Positions 52,353 through 60,993 of a stretch of DNA of 64,000 nucleotides are shown in pieces. Under the pieces are notes generated by a model, which made no database searches, was not told the origin of the DNA, and was given only the letters and a program-made list of their open reading frames with translations. How positions within the stretch are numbered: the stretch's first letter is position 1; each line of letters begins with the position of its first letter. The translations under genes were made by a program, and so were the position numbers. The stretch covers positions 1-64,000 of the forward strand of contig JAUCBJ010003132.1 in the NCBI GenBank assembly GCA_032718475.1, in the 5' to 3' direction. This DNA comes from Nemertoderma westbladi. Its lineage: Eukaryota; Xenacoelomorpha; Nemertodermatida; Nemertodermatidae.

Positions 52353-52652
52353 TCAACTGGCGTCGGTTTCCAGACGTGTCTCGGCGCTGGGGTCGAAGGT
52401 TGCTAGGATAGGGGGTTGTATGAGGGTGTGTTTAACGTTAAGGAATGCCTCTTCGTGGTTGCTAGTCCAGATGAACTGGTTTCGGGTTCGAAGAAGATCT
52501 CGTAAGGGGGTTGTGGTGGTATTAATTTCGCTACTAAAGTGTCCAAGTTGGTTGACTAACCCCATGAAGCTGCGGAGGTCCGTTATGTTGCTGGGTGTTG
52601 GGAACTCTCCGATGGCCTTTACTTTCTCCGGGTCGGCTTCTATCCCGTTCAT
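52353..52652 (-). CDS. Gypsy reverse transcriptase thumb and RNase H start
   Basis: 100 residues: EADPEKVKAIGEFPTPSNIT, SFMGLVNQLGHF, then ATFDPSAETRLETDAS before TGA. It is cut off from the upstream reverse transcriptase by a 90-bp insertion flanked by a 12-bp direct repeat (52692-52703 and 52794-52805). Confidence 0.82.
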   Translation of the reverse strand: MNGIEADPEKVKAIGEFPTPSNITDLRSFMGLVNQLGHFSSEINTTTTPLRDLLRTRNQFIWTSNHEEAFLNVKHTLIQPPILATFDPSAETRLETDAS

Positions 52653-52760
52653 GGATACGACGAACCTGGCGAATTTTACGCTTTGCTTGGTGAATTGAAA
52701 TTTTTGGTAATATTATACTATGAAATTCAGGACACTAGCGCTGGTTTTTCTTTTCATTAT

Positions 52761-54101
52761 TTATCTTCGCTTTCCCTCCGCGAAATCTACTAAGAATTGA
52801 AATTTGGAAGGGTGTAAAGTAATTCCGGCATCGCGGCACTTACCAAGCACCGTCCGGACTCGCTGTACGTGGTCCTCGAGAGTTTCGTCTTCAATTAGGA
52901 TATCGTCCACGATTTTATGGACACGAGGAATTTCGTTGAGGGCCATATCACCACAGAAGTTATAGGAGTCGCCCGCCGATATAAAGCCCATGGGCGCCCT
53001 GCAGTAGCGGAACCTTCCCCACGGGGTCAAGAATGTAGTGTAGTCCTGGGATTCCATGTCGAGTTCTACCTGCCAGTACCCACTTTTAGCATCGAGGGTA
53101 GTGTAGAATTTTGCGCTGGGTGTTCGATCCGAGACTACGTTGAGGGGAGTCCGGGAGTTGTGTACCGTTCTCCGGACCTGTGAGTTGAGTTTGGTAAGAT
53201 CCACTGTCATTCGGATCTCCCCCGGGCGGTTCGGTTTGGGACAGACCACGATTGGGTGGCACCAAGCCGTCGGTCTGTCGCCTACCCACTCAATCACGCC
53301 TTTTGACTCCATGTCGAGTAGTTCTCGATATGCCTTCTCCCGATAGGGAAAGGGAATTGGTCTCGCAGCATACAGGCAGAATGGAGTCGCATTATCAACG
53401 AGTTCGATCGTCATCGGAGGCCCAACCATTGTTTGAAGGCGGCGACCATCCTTGGCGAATACGTCATCGAATTCCTCCATGAGTTTAACTTTAATCGTTT
53501 CGGTGTCATCCCGTTGTGTAGTTATCGAGATTATAACCGCAGTCGTAGTGATTGGTGTGGGGAAATCTGGATGGACGACCCCGAGACCCTTACAGGCAGT
53601 TAGTGACAGGTAGATGTCACTCCCCAGATCCGGACAGATATAAACCCACTCCTTGTGGAGTTTATTTTCGATAGATAGCTCCAACTGGACCATTCCATCG
53701 CAGTTGATACGGTCGCTATTTACAGATTCCAGTGGTAAATCGGGTTTAATAATTTTCACACATTTTGGGAGTTCCAGTTCATTCATAACGTTGGTTCCCG
53801 CTGCAGTCACCTGAGCGCCGGTGTCTGCTATGCAGCATTTGTTTCCTATATATTCACCGGATTTGAAGAAATCAATGGCGATAAGCGGCTTGTAACGATC
53901 CTTGGTGTACCCGCCAATGTCTGCTATTTGGAGTTTTTTGGGGATGTTTTGATTGGAAACACTGTGAGGTGAAGTGGCCGGATTTTCCACAGTTTTACAG
54001 TTGTGACCACTGGCCTTGCACGGTTTATGTTCGCCATGGGGCCAGTCACCTCCACAGTATAGACAGAGGCCCCGCTCCTTGGCGTGGCGTATCGTTTTCA
54101 T
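52761..54101 (-). CDS. Gypsy pol N-part: zinc knuckle, protease, reverse transcriptase
   Basis: 446 residues. A zinc-knuckle-like CLYCGGDWPHGEHKPC lies at 13-28. The aspartic protease active site is CIADTGAQVT, with the canonical D-T-G. The reverse transcriptase has VCPKPNRPGEIRMTVDLTKL, FYTTLDAKSGYWQVELD, APMGFISAGD and catalytic VDDILI. The frame ends at the 90-bp insertion. The gag frame overlaps upstream by way of a frame change near 54270-54100, so gag-pol expression would require a frameshift or reflects mutation. Confidence 0.9.
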   Translation of the reverse strand: MKTIRHAKERGLCLYCGGDWPHGEHKPCKASGHNCKTVENPATSPHSVSNQNIPKKLQIADIGGYTKDRYKPLIAIDFFKSGEYIGNKCCIADTGAQVTAAGTNVMNELELPKCVKIIKPDLPLESVNSDRINCDGMVQLELSIENKLHKEWVYICPDLGSDIYLSLTACKGLGVVHPDFPTPITTTAVIISITTQRDDTETIKVKLMEEFDDVFAKDGRRLQTMVGPPMTIELVDNATPFCLYAARPIPFPYREKAYRELLDMESKGVIEWVGDRPTAWCHPIVVCPKPNRPGEIRMTVDLTKLNSQVRRTVHNSRTPLNVVSDRTPSAKFYTTLDAKSGYWQVELDMESQDYTTFLTPWGRFRYCRAPMGFISAGDSYNFCGDMALNEIPRVHKIVDDILIEDETLEDHVQRVRTVLGKCRDAGITLHPSKFQFLVDFAEGKRR

Positions 54102-54272
54102 AACCGACTCCCTGTTGTTCGAGTTAGAACGGGCGGTTGATGGCGACCGATTGCATCTGTCGTTTTTCCCGCGTTTGTGACTGCTGCTACGATTCCACGG
54201 CCTTCGAGTTTGATTTCCGGCGGCGTGCCCAGAGTTACCAGCATGGTCCTCACTTCTGTTAATTGGACAGAC

Positions 54273-54866
54273 TCATTGGTTTCTAAGCAGCTTAACATCC
54301 TTAGCTGCTGTTTCCCTCGCTCGGAAGAAGTCCAGCGTTTCCTCTCGGGTTAGAGGAGGGTGCTTTGTAAATATCTCCTCCCGGGATTCATCGTCTCTGA
54401 CTCCACGGATAAGGATTGTTTTTATCCAGTCGTCCGGGTTCATCGAACTGAGCTCTGCGTCCTCGGCTAGTTCACAGAGGCGTACATAGTAGTCATCAAA
54501 CGTTTGTCCTTCAGTTTGTTTAAGTTCAACCAGTCTGTGTCTGTCTACCACGATGTTGCTCTCTGCTCGGAGATATGTTCGTATCTCGTCATGGATTTGC
54601 CGCAAAGGTTTGTCTGTATCGGGAGGGATGTTGAGACGGTGGTGGATACGGCTGAGAAACTTGGGCGTGCAGTTGGAGAAGAAGATAGCTGTTTGGTCTC
54701 CTAGGGGTTTGGAATCAATGTGTATAATTTTACAATAGTTATTCCACTGCACCTCCCAGCGCTTGTAACGCTGATAATTGAAATCAGTGTCGAGTTTATC
54801 GGGGACTCGGGCCATGTATTTAACCCCATCATGCCCCCTTGCATCGGCATTTCGATCCGGTGTCAA
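54273..54866 (-). CDS. Gypsy gag
   Basis: 197 residues, mainly helical, with the capsid-type block LVELKQTEGQTFDDYYVRL and the following ELAEDAEL, then IKTILIRGVRDD. The first Met lies 267 bases from the 5' LTR. It forms the particle core in active relatives. Confidence 0.82.
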   Translation of the reverse strand: MTPDRNADARGHDGVKYMARVPDKLDTDFNYQRYKRWEVQWNNYCKIIHIDSKPLGDQTAIFFSNCTPKFLSRIHHRLNIPPDTDKPLRQIHDEIRTYLRAESNIVVDRHRLVELKQTEGQTFDDYYVRLCELAEDAELSSMNPDDWIKTILIRGVRDDESREEIFTKHPPLTREETLDFFRARETAAKDVKLLRNQ

Positions 54867-55132
54867 TGCGTTGCTGGTGCCGCCTCTGCTTAGGTTAAGA
54901 GTTCTGCTCGCTCTGCTGCCCGTTCTGCAGCATGGATGCTGTTAAATTTGACGTCGGTGTTTCGGCAGTATACGAGGAGAACCGCGCGATCGAGTTCGTT
55001 GATCTCCTCGAGGGTGAGGTCCAGCCAATCATCTTGCGAAATAGTAGTAGCCATTTACCGGTAGTTGTGTTTGTGGGTGAATTTATCCCTCGAAGGTTCG
55101 TTAGCCGAATTGGCTAAAAACACACTGCGCCA

Positions 55133-55359
55133 TGTTATGTCTTTCAGTTTGTTTATATAATGAACATAAAATTGTCATATAATACTTCCATATAATGAAT
55201 GTATAGTTATATGTACCGGTATAGCTAGGCTACTGTATATAATGTTACATGGGGACTGTCAGGCCGTACCACATACCGACATACCCAGCCACCAGCTGAC
55301 TATCCAATATATATTGCTAAGCAACCATGTAAACATAATAATATATCTAAGATATCACA
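55133..55359 (-). repeat. Gypsy 5' LTR
   Basis: 227 bp, near-identical to 50509-50735. A primer-binding-like TGGCGCAGTG lies immediately inside (55132 downward). Confidence 0.95.
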
Positions 55360-57820
55360 GATATAGCATCCCTGGCTTTACCTTCTATGCAATCCACTCC
55401 TACTGAATTCATATTCTGGCGTGATGCCCCCAGACCATTCGCCAATGGATCTGTTACAGCTATCACAGAAATCTCAGATGTAGCAGACCCTGTAGAGGTA
55501 GCAGACCCTGTAGAAGTAACAGACCATGTAGAAGTAGCAGACCCAGTAGAAGTTGTTGTACCCCCGACTTCGACAATGACAACAATTACAACACCTCACA
55601 CCACACGTACAGACACGTACTAATACGTAATAAGCTAACCTTTAACTCAGTGCCTCATATGATTAGAACTGATACAGAGGAAGATAATGATCATGAGCTG
55701 TCAGAGAAGTCGGCAGATGAAGGTGTTAGACAACTTCCACCATGTATTGCGAACCCACAAAAGACAAAAATTTCCCGTAAAGTAAAAGGGATATACGGAA
55801 CACACTCCCAAAAGTGTAATTTGTCTATTATTCCAGAGAAACGCCTTTGTGACTCATCAGCAACTTGAGGAGGTTGGATAACATGTGATGCAATCTATTA
55901 ACAAATTAGCTCAGCATATGATGACACCCATCATGATGGCAACCCAGCAGCCGCTCGAACATAAACCATTTACAAGTGTTTCTCATCCACCTCACAGGCA
56001 TCCTAAACCCGGAAGCACAATGACGTCACGGATTGATGATTCAATGACGTCACCACAGCGCAGTACCCAACAGTTACCTGTTAATAAGAAATATAATGTA
56101 TCAATCCCTAAAGACAGTGCAGCGACATACAATAGGCCTTGTGTGGCCAGTGTGTATAGACATCACGACAGATCATACACACAGTTTGAAATTAAACCTA
56201 CTACTGTACTCCATCACGACCCTCTGAACAATTTAAAGTGCCACCAGGACCGCGTGGTGAAGCATTTTATGCACAATCGCGTACTGACAGCTCAATAAGT
56301 AAGCACCCACAATCAGTAGATCAGCCTAATCGGGGTAAGTCCAGAAAATCTAACTCCAGGCGACATACTACTGAGAATACATGTGTACCGCAGGATGCAT
56401 ATGGAGGTATAGTCACAGACAACCCGGAATGCATATGAAACTCTGGCCCAGGTGTTGATTTAGCCCCGTACAGACATTCCATACCTCATGTTGACCCTGA
56501 CCCAGACCATGATAGACATACAGATGATGATGATAATTCTTCTGACAATAGTAGTGAGGACTTAAAGTTTAGTCATAGCAACGTAAAAAATAGTTCATCG
56601 AAGTCTACCAAATGTCAACGACCGCTACAAAAATGTGACCATACTACAGTACATAAACCAACAGCATGCCTTGTTCGAAAAATTTGCTCTTTCATTAGAG
56701 GCCCCAAAATTAGATACAACACCTTTTACGGAGACCCAAAGAAATTTTTAGGATTTAAAAACAGGTTTCGTACGTAGGGTGATGGATGCTAAGGAGGTTC
56801 CAGATGAGGTAAAACTTCGATATTTAATAACATATGTTAGAGGAGAACCTTAGATTTAATCGAACACTTTGAAGGTATTACTGACGGGTATGCTATGGCA
56901 TGGAATACATTAGAAAGACGATATGGACAACCAGCATTGGTAATGAAAGCAGTTGTTGCTGACGTCACTCGATGTAGATATCCCGTAGCTTCCCCTAAAA
57001 AACTACTTAAGTACTCTCATAATGTAAGACGCACAATGGATATTGTACAGACCCTACAGTGTCATTACTAGGCAAATTTAGCAAATCCATTATAAATACG
57101 TTGGGCTAGGCAGGTAAATAAATTTAGGATTAGGTGTGGCCGTGACCCCGGAATGGATGAGTTGATGGTTTTCCTAGACGAGGAAGCAAATGTAGCTACA
57201 TGTCCGTTATATGGTCCTCAGGCAGCGGGTGACATTTTAAGGCGCAAAATGGGAGATAAATTTAAAGCTTTTTCACCTGGCCGGGAAGTATTAGACATAC
57301 AAAAACCTTCTAGAATGCCCACGGAAGCTAAGGTGACTAGTACAATGTCAAGTTTTCATTTCCGACGAATGGACTTGAATGGAGACAAATGACGACGAAC
57401 CATTTACCCCAAGACAACCAACTTCTAGGTGACTATGGGTACTTAGTCGACGACACAGACATTAATAAAAATACAACATCAGCAGAAATGTCACCATGTT
57501 TATTTTGCCAAAAAATTTACTTTACTGCTCAGTGCACTCAACTTCAGGATATTGGTAGCCGCGCGTGTTATGATTTTGAGGCTGAACATAAGTTATGTAC
57601 ATTATGTCTCCGGAAAGGGCATTGGCGGAAAAAGTGCAGATCTAAATATCTTTGCACAGCAAATGGATGTGGAAAACGACACGCTAGGGTTTTGCATCCC
57701 GAATCATGTAAGACTGAGGAAGAGACAGACAACCTTTTCAGAAACTATTATGCTATACAACGTGATTGTGCAGCTAACCCTACATCTATGAAGTTTAGTC
57801 AGTTCTCAAATACAGTTTAA
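55360..57820 (+). pseudogene. BEL/Pao gag remnant, 3' part
   Basis: Continues the frame broken at 50508. In order: a Pro/Val-rich repeat (DPVEVADPVEVTDHVEVADP, 55490-55560); Ser/His-rich linker; a DUF1759-type gag core at about 56720-57060 (FYGDPKKFLGFKNRF, YLITYVRGEP, MAWNTLERRYGQPALVMKAV); then zinc-knuckle-like motifs at 57490-57700 (CLFCQKIYFTAQC, LCTLCLRKGHWRKKC, CGKRHARVLHPE). Stops and frame shifts occur near 55621, 55866, 56296, 56776, 56850, 57070 and 57390. No protease or reverse transcriptase follows; sequence is lost after about 57825. Confidence 0.85.
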
Positions 57821-57830
57821 GTTAAGTTAT

Positions 57831-58252
57831 GTTAAGTTAAAGTGTACTTTTATACGGGGGTGAGACCTGGACACTGACGAAATCACTTAAACACCAAATT
57901 TATGGTTGCTACACAAGACTACTAAGGACAGCCCTAAACATCAGCCTGGAGACAACACATGACAAACGCCGAGCTTTATGGTACAATACCACCTGTATCA
58001 ACCACCCTCCGTGAACGCAGATTAAGATTCAGTGGGCACTGCTGGCGAAGTAAAGACGAGGTCATACCTGATCTACTTTTCTGGCAACCAACAAAATGAA
58101 AGCGTAACCGTGGACGACCGGCTATAACATTATAGACCAGCTTTGAAAGGGATACTGAACTTGAAATTGCAAAAAACTATGGAGATCGGGAAGCCTGGAA
58201 GAATCTCATTTCCTCCACTATCTGAGTTCGCTCGACCTAGTAGTAGTAGTAG
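57831..58252 (+). pseudogene. RTE-like 3' remnant (copy A6, divergent)
   Basis: The first frame gives GETWTLTKSLKHQIYGCYTR, then LLRTALN; a shifted frame gives RERRLRFSGHCWRSKDEVIP and LLFWQPTK. These are the C-terminal blocks of RTE proteins (compare YGSPCWALT and RFAGHCFRRED in copies A3-A5). It ends with a short (TAG)n tail at 58238-58252. It is older and belongs to another subfamily. Confidence 0.8.
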
Positions 58253-58428
58253 TACAGTAATACATATGTAATTAACAAGACGAATTATTTATATATTTTT
58301 CACAGTTATTCATAGTTTTTATAGGATACCGAGGCTACATGGAGGCCTAGTGCACATCCTAGTCCCAATACACCAATTTCAGGCTTTTAATAAATTGTAC
58401 CGTACTAAATAGGCCTACCGTCGTTCTA

Positions 58429-59493
58429 TTGCCTCGCTGCTATCCTTCCTGCTGCGAAATGAACCCAACGGCAATGGGAACTTGCACTCGCATGACTGAA
58501 ACAGAATTAAATCGTAGTGACGGTCCGTCCAAACGTTCTTACAGTGCAACATCTCATTCCTCATCTGTAGCCTCCCCAGATCCGAAACGTTTACCGGTAT
58601 CGGTACCGGTACCTCAGGCGACGCAGACTACGACGCTCGACTGGGGCGAAGAAGACGAACTGACTTTTTCCTCCGCTATCTCGAATTTCACTACTGGCAA
58701 TAAGGATGATATGCGCGGCTTATTACAGTCCTTTGCAGACAATATAACGAGATTGATATCTGCTAAATTCGACTCGCTGACGACATCTCTTCTCAGCCGA
58801 CTCGAGTCACCTTGTACCGGATGCTCTGTCCAAAAAACCCATATCAATGCTCTTGCTCTTAAAAGTGATAATGAGTCCCAATATTCGCGCCGTAACACTC
58901 TTATACTATCCGGCCCTTCAGCAGAAGCGACTGCCGTGCAGGCAGCCAGTTCTCCCGCTTCCACTAATGACGTTGTTGACACATTCATTGTAGAGGTCGC
59001 TCGGTGTTGTGGGGTAACATCATTCGATCTACTTCGCGACACATCTAGAATTCACCTTTCCCGCAACAAAAGGCAGGTAGTCATAAAGTTCAGTACGTAT
59101 AGGGCAAGGGATCATTTCTACCGTGGCCGTTTCAAACTAAAGACAGACTCACGGGCAGATCGTATCTATGTAAACGAGTGCCTCACGCCTTACCGCTCCC
59201 TTCTATTCCTTGAGTGCCGTAAATTTGTCAAAATGAAATTAATATCGGACTGTTGGACACGCGACGGTGCCATATACATCAAGTTGTTGTCGGGCGAGAA
59301 GCGGGATGTTTTCCGAGTGGATTCACTTCGCAAGGTCGTAGAGGACGCTATCAACGGTGGACAGGACCGTTGTGCTACCAAAGATCTAACGATTCTAACA
59401 GACGTCCTCAATTTCCTCCAGTCTGACTTGTCCCCCAGATTATTCTCCCTTCTGATCTTCGTGGTCTTCGTGGGTCGTCCGAAGAATAGTTGA
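58429..59493 (+). CDS. CR1-like non-LTR retrotransposon ORF1
   Basis: 354 residues. A Ser/Thr/Pro-rich N-part, a helical segment (LLQSFADNITRLISAKFDSL), then the RNA-binding-type module: ESQYSRRNTLILSG, VARCCGVTSFDLLRDTSRIH, RQVVIKFSTYRARDHFYRGR, YRSLLFLECRKF. The start chosen is the first Met; M11 or a later one is possible. The same module type forms the C-half of the chimeric frame at 4130-5689. It lies 1.5 kb upstream of an ORF2 on the same strand. Confidence 0.75.
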   Translation: MPRCYPSCCEMNPTAMGTCTRMTETELNRSDGPSKRSYSATSHSSSVASPDPKRLPVSVPVPQATQTTTLDWGEEDELTFSSAISNFTTGNKDDMRGLLQSFADNITRLISAKFDSLTTSLLSRLESPCTGCSVQKTHINALALKSDNESQYSRRNTLILSGPSAEATAVQAASSPASTNDVVDTFIVEVARCCGVTSFDLLRDTSRIHLSRNKRQVVIKFSTYRARDHFYRGRFKLKTDSRADRIYVNECLTPYRSLLFLECRKFVKMKLISDCWTRDGAIYIKLLSGEKRDVFRVDSLRKVVEDAINGGQDRCATKDLTILTDVLNFLQSDLSPRLFSLLIFVVFVGRPKNS

Positions 59494-59639
59494 GCAGGTG
59501 ATGTTCATCGTAACTGTATCGGTACTGACCATCTACCGGTATTTACTTATTCAGTTATATCATTTTTACCAAGTCAAATGTTTTAAGTTTCAGAAGTATA
59601 TTTCTTATTAGTTAGCTTAATATTCTATTCAAGCATTTT

Positions 59640-60380
59640 AGTCACTATGCGCCATATTTTAATCTTTAATTTCTGCGGTAATATTTCAGCCTACTAAGCA
59701 CCACATTTCAGTAGTTAATGTTCTACATAAATGTTTCAGTTTACTAAGCGCCATATTTCAGTATCTAATCCTCTATATAAATATTTCAATTTACTAAGCG
59801 CCATATTTCAGTATTTAATATTCCACATAAATATTCAGTTTTTAAGCGCCATATTTCAGTATCTAATCCTCTATATAAATATTTCAATTTACTAAGCGCC
59901 ATTTTTCAGTATTTAATAGTCCACATAAATATTCAGTTTTTTAAGCGCCATATTTCAGTATCTATTCCTCTATATAAATATTTCAATTTATTAAGCGCCA
60001 TATTTCAGTATCTAATCCTCTATATAAATATTTCAATTTATTAAGCGCCATATTTCTGCATTCATATTTCAGTATTTAATATTCTACATATATTTCAATT
60101 TACTAAGCGCCATTTTTCATTATTTAATAGTCCACATAAATATTCAGTTTTTTAAGCGCCATATTTCAGTATCTATTCCTCTATATAAATATTTCAATTT
60201 ATTAAGCGCCATATTTCAGTATCTAATCCTCTATATAAATATTTCAATTTATTAAGCGCCATATTTCTGCATTCATATTTCAGTATTTAATATTCTACAT
60301 ATATTTCAGTCTACTAAGCGCCATATTCCAGTACCGGTATTTAATTTAATTTCCGCGTAAATTTTTCAGCCTACTAAGTG
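59640..60380. repeat. About 50-bp minisatellite, roughly 15 copies, with a 210-bp higher-order duplication
   Basis: The conserved core AAGCGCCATATTTCAGTAT recurs about every 50 bases. A four-unit block at about 59893-60100 repeats at about 60103-60310. It lies between ORF1 and ORF2. Confidence 0.9.
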
Positions 60381-60924
60381 CCATATTTTATATCATTCAT
60401 TTTAATTTCCGCATTAGTTTGGCATTTGAAATATTTTCCTGAACAGTTGTATTTGAAATATTCAGCATATATATTTTCCGTATCAGTCAACTTAATTTCG
60501 CATGAACATAGTCGATTCCTCTTATGTATGGATATAATTCACCTAATTTACGTTTATTTGCTCGCCGATCTTTTGTATGTATTAATTTTCAATTGCAACA
60601 GGCCTATGTATGTACAATATCGTTATTAACGTTTATGGTGATGGGAATATAGACCACAGTCAAATTTGAAATTAATTCATATTTTCCATTTCTTGGGCTC
60701 ACTCATTCTCCCTTCTCTTCACTTCATACCACATTATATCACTTTGTATGTCTGTTGTCTGTGTCTGCTGTGTGAGTTGGTGTGTGTGTGTGTGAATGTC
60801 ATGTGTGTTGGATTTCCCTCAAGCCAATCAGCATCTTCATACTTGCCATGTCTCTTATCCTATTTGCAAAAAATATTTTTATCCAAAGGTAAGCTTATTA
60901 CGCGCTTTGTGTGTTGCATTACTG

Positions 60925-60944
60925 CCCCCCCCCCCCCCCCCCCC
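60925..60944. repeat. Poly-C tract
   Basis: 20 consecutive C, 50 bases before the ORF2 start. Confidence 0.95.
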
Positions 60945-60993
60945 TGCTCGCTCCTCACAACTTTTCGTTTTTTTTTCTTTCGAAATTTTTTAA

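Larger units (their letters stand above)
50509..55359 (-). mobile_element. Structurally complete Gypsy (Ty3-type) LTR retrotransposon
   Basis: Flanked by two 227-bp LTRs that start TG and end CA, with a 5-bp target duplication GATAT (50504-50508 and 55360-55364). Read on the minus strand, TGGCGCAGTG follows the 5' LTR directly and fits a tRNA primer binding site. A purine tract AGAAAGGGAGA precedes the 3' LTR. Gag, protease, reverse transcriptase, RNase H and integrase appear in order, with several inactivating breaks. There is no envelope gene. The LTRs differ at only a few positions, so insertion was fairly recent. Confidence 0.95.

Noticed and set aside
59640-60380. CRISPR-like periodic repeat
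   Set aside because: The 50-bp units are diverged throughout with no conserved repeat plus variable spacer pattern; it is a minisatellite.
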